Positions 11,419 through 21,321 of a stretch of DNA of 64,000 bases are shown in pieces (the stretch's first letter is position 1; the number at the start of each line of letters is the position of its first letter). Location of the stretch: contig NC_050096.1 in NCBI RefSeq assembly GCF_902167145.1, positions 179,587,825 through 179,651,824 on the forward strand. The letters are read 5' to 3'. A model generated the notes under the pieces. The model saw only the letters and a program-made list of their open reading frames with translations, was not told the DNA's origin and did not search any database. This DNA is from Zea mays. Taxonomy: Eukaryota; Streptophyta; Magnoliopsida; Poales; Poaceae. Made by a program: the position numbers and the translations under genes.

Positions 11419-14118
11419 TTAGTTCTTGACTTTAGGTACCCAAACGGTTTTGGGTCCTTTGGCATTAGAAACAAGAACTTTGGGTACCCAAACACAAGTC
11501 TTAGAGCCCTTGTGTTTGCCCCCAACAAACTTGGCAACTACTTTGCCGGATTTGTTAGTCAAAACATAAGATGCATCAAAAGTTTTAAATGAAATGTTAT
11601 GATCATTTGATGCATTAGGAGTTTTCTTTCTAGGCAACTTGGCATGGGTTGGTTGCCTAGAGCTAGATGTCTCACCCTTATACATGAAAGCATGGTTAGG
11701 GCCAGAGTGAGACTTCCTAGAGTGAATTCTCCCAATCTTGCTCTCGGGATAACCGGCAGGGTATAAAATGTAACCCTCGTTATCCTGAGGCATAGGAGCC
11801 TTGCCCTTAACAAAATTAGACAATCTTTTAGGAGGGGCACTAAGTTTGACATTGTCTCCCCTTTGGTAGCCAATGCCATCCTTGATACCAGGGCGTCTCC
11901 CATTATAGAGCATACTTCTAGCAAATTTAAACTTTTCATTTTCTAAGTTATGCTCGGCAATTTTAGCATCTAATTTTGTTATATGATCATTTTGTTGTTT
12001 AATTAATACCATGTGATCATGAATAGCATCAACATCAATATCTCTACATCTAGTACAAATAGACATATGCTCAATAGTAGATGTAGAGGGTTTGCAAGAA
12101 TTAAGTTCAACAATCTTAGCACGCAAAATATCATTGTTATCTCTAAGATTGGAAATTGTAATATTGCAAACATCTAATTCTTTAGCCTTAGCAATCAATT
12201 TCTCATTCTCATTTCTAAGGCTAGCAATAGAGACATTCAACTCATCAATCCTAGCAAGTAAATCAACATTATTATTTCTAGGATTGGAAGTTGAATCAAT
12301 ACAAACATGAGAATCAACCTTAGCAATTAATTTAGCATTTTCATTTCTAAGGTTGGCAATAGTGTCATGGCATGTGCTTAGCTCACTAGATAATTTCTCA
12401 CATTTTTCTACATCTAGAGCATAAGCATTCTTAACCTTAACATGCTTTTTATTTTCCTTGATTAGGAAGTCCTCTTGGGAGTCCAATAGATCATCCTTTT
12501 CATGGATGGCACTGATTAGCTTATTAAGTTTTTCCTTTTGTTGCATGTTTAGGTCGGCAAAAAGGGTACGTAAATTATTTTCCTCATCACTAGCATTGTC
12601 ATCACTAGAGGATTCATATTTAGTGGAGGATTTAGATTTAACCTTCTTCCTTTTGCCGTCTTTTGCCATGAGGCACTTGTGGCCGACGTTGGGGAAGAGG
12701 AGTCCCTTGGTGACGGCGATGTTGGCGGCGTCCTCGTCGGAGGAGGAGGAGTCGGTGGAGCTCTCGTCGGAGTCCCACACGCGGCACGTGTGGGCATCGC
12801 CGCCCTTCCTCTTGTGGTACCTCTTCTTTTCTTTCCTCTTGCCCTTCTTGTCGTTGTCCCTGTCACTGTCACTTGATAATGGACATTTAGCAATAAAGTG
12901 ACCGGGCTTACCACACTTGTAGCAAACCTTCTTGGAACGGGATTTGTAATCCTTCCCCTTCCGTTGCTTGAGGATTTGGCGAAAGCTTTTGATGATTAAA
13001 GCCATCTCCTCATTATCGAGCTTGGAGGCGTCAATTGGTTGTCTACTCGCTGTAGACTCCTCCTTCTTCTCCTCCGTCGCCTTAAATGCCACCGGTTGTG
13101 CTTCGGACGTGGAGGGTTCGTCAAGCTCGTTGATCTTCTTTGAGCCTTTAATCATACATTCAAAGCTCACAAAATTCCCGATTACTTCCTCGGGAGTCAT
13201 TAGTGTGTATCTAGGATTACCATGAATTAATTGAACTTGAGTGGGGTTAAGGAAAATGAGAGATCTTAGAATAACCTTAACCACCTCGTGGTCATCCCAT
13301 TTCTTGCTCCCGAGGTTGCGCACTTGGTTCACCAAGGTTTTGAGCCGGTTGTACATATCTTGTGGCTCCTCCCCTTGGCGAAGACGGAAGCGACCGAGCT
13401 CTCCCTCGATCGTTTCCCGCTTGGTGATCTTGGTGAGTTCATCACCTTCGTGCGCGGTCTTGAGAAGGTCCCAAATCTCCTTTGCATTCTTCAACCCTTG
13501 CACCTTGTTGTATTCCTCCTTACTTAGAGAGGCAAGGAGTATGGTTGTAGCTTGAGAGTTGAAGTGCTCGATTTGAGCCACTTCGTCCGTATCATAGTCT
13601 TCATCCCCTATAGATGGTACCTGTGCTCCAAACTCAACAACATTCCATATACTTTTGTGGAGTGAGGTTAGATGAAATTTCATTAAATCACTCCACCTAG
13701 CATAATCTTCGCCATCAAAAGTTGGCGGTTTGCCTAATGGAACGGAAAGTAATGGAGTATGTTTAGATGTACGAGGATAGTGTAAGGGGATCTTACTAAA
13801 CTTCTTGCGCTCTTGGCGCTTAGAAGTTACGGACGGCGCATCGGAGTCGGAGGTCGATGTTGATGAAGTGTCGGTCTCGTAGTAGACCACTTTCCTCATC
13901 CTCTTATGCTTGTCGTCTTTCCGATGCGACTTGTGGGAAGAAGATTTTTCCTTCTTCTCTTTGTGGTGTGAAGAAGAAGATCTTTTCTCCTTCCGTTTGG
14001 AGGAGTCCTTCTTCTTCTCCTTCCTCTTGGTGCGGGACTCTTCCGATGAAGTGCTCCCTTGGCTCGTAGTGGGCTTGTCGCCGGTCTCCATCTCCCTCTT
14101 GGTGTGATCTCCCGACAT
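11419..14118 (-). CDS. Element A Gag polyprotein
   Basis: About 899 residues from the ATG at 14118 to TAA at 11419-11421; a GTG one codon upstream is not needed. The N-terminus is very Lys/Ser/Glu-rich. A capsid-like UBN2-type domain follows around residues 120-330 (PPTFDGEDYARW). Then comes a single CCHC zinc knuckle (CYKCGKPGHFIAKC), an acidic Ser/Asp stretch, and a long predicted coiled coil of Asn/Leu/Lys-rich repeats (around residues 560-750). The length is large for Copia gag but typical of the SIRE lineage. Gag assembles the virus-like particle and packages element RNA. It ends 13 bases before the open pol frame, which lies in a different frame. Confidence 0.88.
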   Translation of the reverse strand: MSGDHTKREMETGDKPTTSQGSTSSEESRTKRKEKKKDSSKRKEKRSSSSHHKEKKEKSSSHKSHRKDDKHKRMRKVVYYETDTSSTSTSDSDAPSVTSKRQERKKFSKIPLHYPRTSKHTPLLSVPLGKPPTFDGEDYARWSDLMKFHLTSLHKSIWNVVEFGAQVPSIGDEDYDTDEVAQIEHFNSQATTILLASLSKEEYNKVQGLKNAKEIWDLLKTAHEGDELTKITKRETIEGELGRFRLRQGEEPQDMYNRLKTLVNQVRNLGSKKWDDHEVVKVILRSLIFLNPTQVQLIHGNPRYTLMTPEEVIGNFVSFECMIKGSKKINELDEPSTSEAQPVAFKATEEKKEESTASRQPIDASKLDNEEMALIIKSFRQILKQRKGKDYKSRSKKVCYKCGKPGHFIAKCPLSSDSDRDNDKKGKRKEKKRYHKRKGGDAHTCRVWDSDESSTDSSSSDEDAANIAVTKGLLFPNVGHKCLMAKDGKRKKVKSKSSTKYESSSDDNASDEENNLRTLFADLNMQQKEKLNKLISAIHEKDDLLDSQEDFLIKENKKHVKVKNAYALDVEKCEKLSSELSTCHDTIANLRNENAKLIAKVDSHVCIDSTSNPRNNNVDLLARIDELNVSIASLRNENEKLIAKAKELDVCNITISNLRDNNDILRAKIVELNSCKPSTSTIEHMSICTRCRDIDVDAIHDHMVLIKQQNDHITKLDAKIAEHNLENEKFKFARSMLYNGRRPGIKDGIGYQRGDNVKLSAPPKRLSNFVKGKAPMPQDNEGYILYPAGYPESKIGRIHSRKSHSGPNHAFMYKGETSSSRQPTHAKLPRKKTPNASNDHNISFKTFDASYVLTNKSGKVVAKFVGGKHKGSKTCVWVPKVLVSNAKGPKTVWVPKVKN

Positions 14119-14152
14119 CACTTCGAGCAGTTAGGCTCTAATGAAGTACCGG

Positions 14153-14164
14153 GCTCTGATACCA
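14153..14164 (-). other. Element A primer-binding site (initiator Met tRNA)
   Basis: On the minus strand TGGTATCAGAGC begins two bases after the LTR end. It matches the complement of the 3' end of plant initiator methionine tRNA, the standard primer of Copia elements. Confidence 0.9.
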
Positions 14165-14166
14165 AT

Positions 14167-15455
14167 TGATAGTCGCCTAGAGGGGGGGTGAATAGGGCGA
14201 AACTGAAATTTACAAATATAAACACAACTACAAGCCGGGTTAGCGTTAGAAATAAAACCGAGTCCGCGAGAGAGGGTGCAAAACAAATCTCAAGCAAATA
14301 AGGAGTGTGACACAAGGATTTGTTTTACCGAGGTTCGGTTCTCGCAAACCTACTCCCCGTTGAGGAGGCCACAAAGGCCGGGTCTCTTTCAACCCTTCCC
14401 TCTCTCAAACGGTCCCTCAGACCGAGTGAGCTTCTCTTCTCAAATCACTTGGGAATCAAACTTCCCGCAAGGACCACCACACAATTGGTGTCTCTTGCCT
14501 CAATTACAAGTGAGTGTTTGATCACAAGAAAGAATGCCAAAGAAAAGAAGCGATCCAAGCGCAAGAGCTCAAATGAACACTACAAATCACTCTCTCTAGT
14601 CACTAGGGCTTTGTGTTGAGTTGGGAGAGGATTTGATCTCTTTTGGTGTGCTTTGCAATGAATGCTAGCTCTTGTATAGTGGTTGGAAGCTGGAAAACTT
14701 GGATGACTTGAATGTGGGGTGGTTGGGGGTATTTATAGCCCCAACCACCAAACTAGCCGTTTGGTGCAGGCTGGCTGTCGAATGGTGCACCGGACAGTCC
14801 GGTGCACACCGGACAGTCCGGTGAACAGCCACGTCACCAAAGCCGTTGGATTCCGACCGTTGGAGCTCTGACTTCTGGGCCCGCCTGGATGTCTGGTGGC
14901 GCACCGGGCACGTACTGTAGACTGTCCGGTGCGCCAGTATGGGCGTGCCTGACCACTGCGCGCGCTAGCGCGCATTTATTGCGTCGCAGGTAGCCGTTGG
15001 CGCCTGAAGTAGTCGTTGCCCCGCTGTTACACCGGACAGTCCGGTGTACACCGGACATGTCCGGTGAATTATAGCGGAGCAGCCGTTATGATTTCCCGAG
15101 GCTGTCAAGTTCCAGAGCCGCGTCTTCTTGGAGCACCGGACACTGTCCGGTGTACACCGGACAGTCCGGTGAATTATAGTCTGCCGGCTTCTGAAAATTT
15201 CCGAGGCTGAGGAGTTCTGCGCGAGGTCCCCTGGTGCACCGGACACTGTCCGGTGCGCCAAACCAGGGAGCCTTTCGGGATGCCTTTAGCTCTCTATTTT
15301 GAACCCAACTTTGGTCTTTTTAATTGGCTTGTTGTGAACCTTTGACACTTGTATAACTTATACACTAGAGCAAACTAGTTAGTCCAACTATTTGTGTTGG
15401 GCAATTCAACCACCAAAATTATTTAGGAACTAGGTGTAAGCCTAATTCCCTTTCA
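14167..15455 (-). repeat. Element A 5' LTR (1289 bp)
   Basis: It is the direct-repeat partner of 6056-7365, next to the primer-binding site. It carries the same CACCGGACAGTCCGGTG cluster with one unit fewer. As the upstream LTR it should hold the promoter for the gag and pol RNA. Confidence 0.9.
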
Positions 15456-16317
15456 GTTCTATATGATATTTTACTACACTTAATGTTTGTAGGCTTGTAT
15501 TGTGCACTTAAGTGTAGGAGTTGATTTAAACCCTAGTTGCATGATCTCAAGAATCCTATTGAGATGAATACTAGTATGCTAGGTCGAGTAGCTGCTTTAT
15601 TAATTAGGATCTCGGTAGAAGTCGAGTGATTTTTCTAGCACTCGCGCGAGGTCAGGAATTGGTTGTATCCACTTTGATAACAGAATGGTGATGGTCTTTG
15701 GACACGGGTCCATGGGGACGCGTGGTCTACAAGATGAAAATTGGAATAAGGATTAACGTGCGGATACCTGTGTCAAGCGTTTGAACGTACTAAGCACATG
15801 CCGAGAAATATGGTAAATCGGTAAGCCTAGTACCTGATTGAACCTGGCAGTGGACTTTACCCCTCACGCGACCTAAGTCGTGGTCTCCCATTCCGGTTAT
15901 GGTGGGTACAAGTGCGGTCACTGCACGACGGCAGTCGGGGTCAGTGAGGCATTGTACGCCAAGGCGGTTAGCCCATATCTGCTGACGGGGAATCGATGGG
16001 GACGGTTGATATGTGTGGGGACGGAGTGCCCCTACATGTCGTGTGTTTAGGTTTACCTTGCAAGGATAAAAACTCGATTCGAATCGTCTGCTTCTCGCAG
16101 CTAATGAGACTGCTTGATCCATTATACTGCATTGAGTAATAAGTGGAAATGAGGTGACTGGCAAAAAGATGTTGATTGATAAAATGTTTGATACCATGTA
16201 TGAATAGCTAGGTACACATCTAGTCTAAAAGGATCATACTAAAACTTGAAAAGCTAAAACTTGATTTTAGACTCAGCTAGTGCTTTTGGCAAACCAAACC
16301 CCTCAGCCAAACAGCTG
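15456..16317 (+). mobile_element. Outer Gypsy 3' LTR, segment 2 of 3
   Basis: 15456-15460 is element A's second GTTCT target copy; the outer LTR then resumes at 15461. No gene is visible. A minus-strand frame of 135 codons (15790-16197) has no recognisable domain. The segment ends at the AGCTG target copy (16313-16317) before element B. Confidence 0.7.
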
Positions 16318-16818
16318 TGTCGGGGACCATAATTAGGGGTACCCTCAAGGCTCCTAATTCTCAACTGGTAACCCCCATCAGCATAAAGCTGCAAAGGCCT
16401 GATGGGTGCGATTAAGTCAGGGATCAGTCCATTCGAGGGACTCGATCACGCCTCGCCCGAACCTAGCCTCGGACAAAGGCAGCCGACCCCGAAGGACCTC
16501 CGTCTCGCCCGAGGCCCCCCTCCAGCGGCGAACATATTTCCGGCTCGCCCGAGGCCCTGTCTTCGCCAAGAAGCAACCCTGACCAAATCGCCACACCGAC
16601 CGACCAAATCGCAGGAGCATTTAATGCAAAGGTGGTCTGACACCTTTATCCTGACGCGCGCCCCTCAGCCAACAGAGCCGAAGTGACCGCCGTCACTTCA
16701 CCGCTCCACTGACCGGCCTGACGGAAAGACAGCACCGCTTGCGCCGCTCCGACTGCGGTGCCACTTGACAGAGTGAGGCTGACAGGCAGTCAGGCCCGGC
16801 CGCAGGCACCATAGGAAG

Positions 16819-17266
16819 CTCCGCTCCGCCCGACCCAGGGCTCGGACTCGGGCTAAGCCCCGGAAGACGGCGAACTTCGCTCCGCCCGACCCAGGGCTCG
16901 GACTCGAGCTAAGTCCCGGAAGACGGCGAACTCCGCTCCGCCCGACCCAGGGCTCGGACTCGGGCTAAGTCCCGGAAGACGGCGAACTCCGCTCCGCCCG
17001 ACCCAGGGCTCAGACTCGGGCTAAGTCCCGGAAGACGGCGAACTCCGCTCCGCCCGACCCAGGGCTCGGACTCGGGCTAAGTCCCAGAAGACGGCGAACT
17101 CCGCTCCGCCTGACCCAGGGCTCGGATTCGGGCTAAGCCCCGGAAGACGGCGAACTCCGCTCTGCCCGACCCAGGGCTCGGACTCAGGCTAAGCCTCGGA
17201 AGATGACGAACTCCGCTTCGCCCGACCCCAGGGCTCGGACTCCGCCCTGGCCTCAGCCGACGGTCT
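16819..17266 (+). repeat. Tandem array of eight 56-bp units in element B 5' LTR
   Basis: Units start at 16819, 16875, 16931, 16987, 17043, 17099, 17155 and 17211, all exactly 56 bp apart. Each begins CTCCGCTCCGCCCGAC and continues through GGGCTCGGACTCGGGC. A GC-rich array just upstream of the core promoter could hold regulatory sites; the array itself is directly seen. Confidence 0.9.
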
Positions 17267-17740
17267 CCGCCTCGCCCGACCCAGGGGCTCGGACTCGACC
17301 TCGGCCACGGAAGACGGACTCGACCTCGGCTTCGGAGGAGCCTCCACATCACCCAACCTAGGGCGCAGACCAGCCACGTCAACAGGAGGCGCCATCATCA
17401 CCCTACCCCGAGCTGACTCGAGCCACGGGGAACAAGACTGGCGTCCCATCTGGCTCGCTCCGCCAGATAGGCAATGATGGCGCCCCGCATACTCTGTGAC
17501 GACGGCGGCTCTCAGCCCCCTTACGGAAGCAATAGGACGTCAGCAAGGACTCAACAGCTCCGACAGCTGTCCCTCCGCCAGGCTCCAGCACTCCTCCGAC
17601 GGCCACGACATCACACCAGCTGGGTGCCAAAATCTCTCTGGCTGCCACAACGGCATGTACTTAGGGCGCTAGCTCTCCTCCGCTAGACACGTAGCACTCC
17701 GCTACACCCCCCATTGTACACCTGGATCCTCTCCTTACGC

Positions 17741-17750
17741 CTATAAAAGG
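17741..17750 (+). promoter_or_regulatory. TATA box, element B 5' LTR
   Basis: CTATAAAAGG follows a conserved CCCCCCATTGTACA block and precedes the GC-rich leader. The same site is at 29991-30000 in the 3' LTR. It is the likely U3/R core promoter. Confidence 0.65.
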
Positions 17751-18050
17751 AAGGACCAGGGCCCTCTTACAGAGGGTTGGCCGCGCGGGGACGAGGACGA
17801 GACAGGCGCTCGCTTGAAGCCGCTCGCTCCCTCTCCCGCGTGGACGCTTGTAATCCCCTACTGCAAGCGCACCCGACCTGGGCTCGGGACGAACAAGAAG
17901 GCCGCGGGATTCCCACCTCTCTCACGCCTGTCTCCGGCCACCTCACTTCCCCCCTTCGTGCTCGGCCTCGCGTCGACCCATCTGGGCTGGGGCACGCGGC
18001 GACATTCACTCGTCGGCTTAGGGACCCCCCGGTCTCAAAACACCGACAGT

Positions 18051-18068
18051 TGGCGCGCCAGGTAGGGG
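18051..18068 (+). other. Element B primer-binding site
   Basis: TGGCGCGCCAGGTAGGGG begins two bases after the 5' LTR. The identical block follows the 5' LTR of element C (33785). The position and leading TGG fit a tRNA primer site; I do not assign the tRNA. Confidence 0.6.
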
Positions 18069-18108
18069 CCTGCTGCGTGTTGACGAACAGCTTCCCGTCA
18101 AGCTCCAG

Positions 18109-21100
18109 ATGGGCAGTCTCCAGCAACCTCTCCAACCCGGGACGGTGCTCTGTTTCGGGAGTCTTGAGTTCGTGTCCCTCGACGGCAGCTACGACATGAT
18201 ACTCCTTCCACCGTCGTGCGACAGCGACAATGGCGGCCGACAGCCCGCCCGCCGGCGGCGGAATTGACGACGTCTTCCCCGCGTGGTGGAAGAACAACAT
18301 TCGAGCTCACCCCGTCCTCTCCCCCGCCGACGGAGGAGGAGGCGGGGCAACCAAGGACAAGCAGGAGGCAGCGCCTCGTCGGCTGTCGAGCGAGTCGACG
18401 GCGCCAGCACCCCAACGGGGGGCGCACCGGGCATCGACCTCGCGCTTGAGACGAAGACGAGCGCCATCTCCCCGCAACGCGCCGATTCCGGGCAAACGGA
18501 CGATGCCAGCGCGCTCGCGAAAGGCTTGCTGGACGTCACCCTCGTACCTGAGACGACGGTGCAGTCAGTCCCCGACGTGACCTCATCGCCGCCCGTCGAC
18601 CAAGAGATACCGACCGATTCCCATCCCATGTCTTTCGGATTCAGCCTCGACCCGCCTAGCGGCTTCGCTTTGGCGGGTGCTCTCGTAGAGGCGAGTCCAA
18701 ACCCTCTGGGGTTTCGTATGCGGTCACCTTGGGACCGGCTGACGGACGTCTCGACCTACGGGCCCTCTGGGTCCGAGGAAGACGACGAGCCCAGCTTCTG
18801 TTGGGATTTCTCTGGACTTGGCAACCCCAGTGCCATGCGGGACTTCATGACCGCATGTGACGTCGGCGACGAGGACTGCGGCCCAAGCCGCGAATGTTTC
18901 CACGTCGATCTAGGGGGCCCCTCCGAAGGCAACCATCTCGGCATGCCGGAGGACGGTGATCTCCCTAGGCCGGTGCCTCGCGTTGATATCCCACGGGAGC
19001 TAGTTGTGGTCCCCGTTCAGGCGGGGGGCCATGACCCACAGCTCGAGCAAATCCGCGGGGTGCAGACCAGGCTCGACGAGGGAGCAGGAGCGCTTGAGCC
19101 AATCCACCGGGACGTCGGGCAGGCATGGGCGGGCCAACCTCCGGCCGGAGAAATACGTCATCTACCCCAGGGCTACCAGCACTGCATCGCCGACGATGTC
19201 AGGGTCAGGCCGCCACCCGCATCCAGTGGGGTCGACCAAAACCTGGCTGCAGCAGCAATGCTCCTCCGCGCGATGCCGGAGCCATCAACCACCGAGGGGC
19301 GGTGAATCCAGGGAGAGCTCAAGAATCTCCTGGAAGGCGCCATGGTCCGGCGCGCCGAGAGCTCCGCCTCCCGAAGGCAGGGGTACCCCTCGGAGCATCA
19401 TGCCGCGACTTCCCGATTCATGCGGGAAGCCTCGGTCTACACCGGGCGCACGCGCAACACCGCGCCTGCGGCCCCGGGTCGCCTCGGCAACGAGCACCAC
19501 CACCATGACCGCCGAGCCCACCTCGATGAGAGGGTGCGCCGAGGCTACCACCCCAGGCGTGGGGGACGCTACGACAGCGGGGAGGATCGGAGTCCCTCGC
19601 CCGAACCACCCGGTCCGCAGGCCTTCAGCCGGGCCATACGACGGGCGCAGTTCCCGACCCGGTTCCGACCCCCGACTACTATCACGAAGTACTCGGGGGA
19701 GACGAGACCGGAACTGTGGCTCGTGGACTACCACCTGGCCTGCCAACTGGGTGGAACGGACGATGACAACCTCATCATCCGCAACCTCCCCCTGTTCCTC
19801 TCCGACACCACTCGCGCCTGGTTGGAGCACCTGCCTCCGGGGCAGATCTCCAACTGGGACGACCTGGTCCAAGCTTTTGCCGGAAATTTCCAGGGCACGT
19901 ATGTGCACCCTGGGAATTCCTGGGACCTTCGAAGCTGCCGACAGCATCCAGGAGAGTCTCTCCGAGACTACATCCGGCGATTCTCGAAGCAGCGCACCGA
20001 GCTGCCCAACATCACCGACTCGGATGTCATCGGCGCGTTCCTCGCCGGCACCACTTGCCGCGACCTGGTGAGCAAGCTGGGTCGCAAGACCCCCACCAGG
20101 GCGAGCGAGCTGATGGACATCGCCACCAAGTTCGCCTCCGGCCAGGAGGCGGTCGAGGCTATCTTCCGGAAGGACAAGCAGCCCCAGGGCCGCCCTTCGG
20201 AAGATGCCCCCGAGGCGTCAACTCAGCGCGGCGCCAAGAAGAAGGGCAAGAAGAAGTCGCAAGCGAAACGCGACGCCGCTGACGCAGACCTTGTCGCCGC
20301 CGCCGAGTACAAGAACCCTCGGAAACCCCCCGGAGATGCCAACCTCTTCGACAAGATGCTCAAGGAGCCGTGCCCCTACCACCAGGGGCCCGTCAAGCAC
20401 ACCCTTGAGGAGTGCGTCATGCTTCGGCGCCACTTCCACAGGGCCGGGCCACCCGCGGAGGGTGGCAGGGCCCACGACGATGACAAGAAGGAAGATCACC
20501 AGGCAGGAGAGTTCCTCGAGGTCCACGACTGCTTCATGATCTACGGTGGGCAAGCGGCGAATGCCTCGGCTCGGCACCGCAAGCAAGAACGTCGGGAGGT
20601 CTGTTCGGTGAAGGTGGCGGCACCAGTCTACCTAGACTAGTCCGACAAGCCCATCACCTTCGACCAAGCCGACCATCCCGACCATGTGCCGAGCCCGGGG
20701 AAATACCCGCTCGTCGTCGACCCCGTCAGCGGCGACGTCAGGCTCACCAAGGTCCTCATGGACGGAGGCAGCAGCCTCAACATCATCTACGCCGAGACCC
20801 TCAGACCCCTGCGTGTCGATCTGTCCTCCGTCCGGGCAGGCGCTGCGCCCTTCCATGGGATCATTCCCGGGAAGCGTGTCCAGCTCCTCGGACAGCTCGA
20901 CCTTCCCGTCTGCTTCAGAACACCCTCCAACTTCCGAAGGGAGACCCTGACGTTCGAGGTGGTTGGGTTCCAAGGGACCTACCACACAGTACTGGGGAGG
21001 TCATGCTACGCGAAGTTCATGGCCGTCCCCAACTACACCTACCTGAAGCTCAAGATGTCGGGTCCCAACGGGGTCGTCACCATCGGCCCCACGTACAAAC

Positions 21101-21321
21101 ACGCGTTCGAATGCGATGTGGAGTGCGTGGAGTACGTCGAGGCCCTCGCCGAGTCCGAGACCCTCATTGCCGACCTGGAGAGCCTCTCTAAGGAGGTGCC
21201 TGACGTGAAGCGTCATGCCGGCAACTTCGAGCCAGCGGAGACGGTTAAGTCCGTCCCCCTCGACCCCAGCAGTGACGCCTCCAAGCAAGTCCGGATCGGC
21301 TCCTAGCTCGATCCCAAATAG
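18109..21321 (+). pseudogene. Element B gag-protease, broken
   Basis: The frame opens at ATG 18109 and keeps one register to the TAG at 21319-21321. It is interrupted by TGA at 18265 and 19303 and TAG at 20638 and 21304. Element C reads CGA at the position matching 18265, TGG at 20638 and GAG at 21304. A capsid-like retrotransposon-gag domain lies near codons 520-680 (WLEHLPPGQISNWDDL). It is followed by a Lys-rich stretch and the aspartic protease with LMDGGSSLNIIYAE, the Asp-Gly-Gly form usual in Tat elements. Most stops are C-to-T or G-to-A changes. No functional product is expected without suppression. Confidence 0.85.

Larger units (their letters stand above)
6056..15455 (-). mobile_element. 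Element A: Copia (SIRE/Maximus lineage, Opie/Ji-like) retrotransposon
   Basis: This is a complete 9.4-kb element. It has LTRs at both ends, a 5-bp target duplication GTTCT (6051-6055 and 15456-15460), an initiator-Met-type primer site, a polypurine tract, gag, and pol in the Copia order protease-integrase-RT-RNase H. On its own strand the LTR starts TGAAAGGGAATTAGGC. It sits inside the 3' LTR of the outer Gypsy element and so is younger. By hand comparison the two LTRs differ at roughly 18 positions plus a 20-bp and a 1-bp indel, about 1.4 percent, pointing to an insertion well under a million years old at usual grass rates. Naming the family Opie or Ji rests on memory of the LTR start. Confidence 0.9.
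16318..18048 (+). repeat. Element B 5' LTR (1731 bp)
   Basis: GC-rich LTR with an eight-copy 56-bp array, a TATA box at 17741, and a start and end motif matching the partner at 28595-30283. It is 42 bp longer than the partner, mainly because of small duplications near 17280-17330 and 17810-17830. Confidence 0.9.

Noticed and set aside
16819..17266. CRISPR-like or satellite array
   Set aside because: The units are contiguous 56-bp tandem repeats within a plant LTR, with no spacers; the identical array is in the partner LTR.
17777..18199. LTR/leader frames at 17777-18300 and 16402-16686
   Set aside because: They lie in LTR or leader sequence and do not continue into gag.
19285..19947. Minus-strand frames over B and C gag (for example 19285-19947, 35038-35667, 36795-37475)
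   Set aside because: GC-rich shadows of the conserved plus-strand gag; not conserved as proteins.
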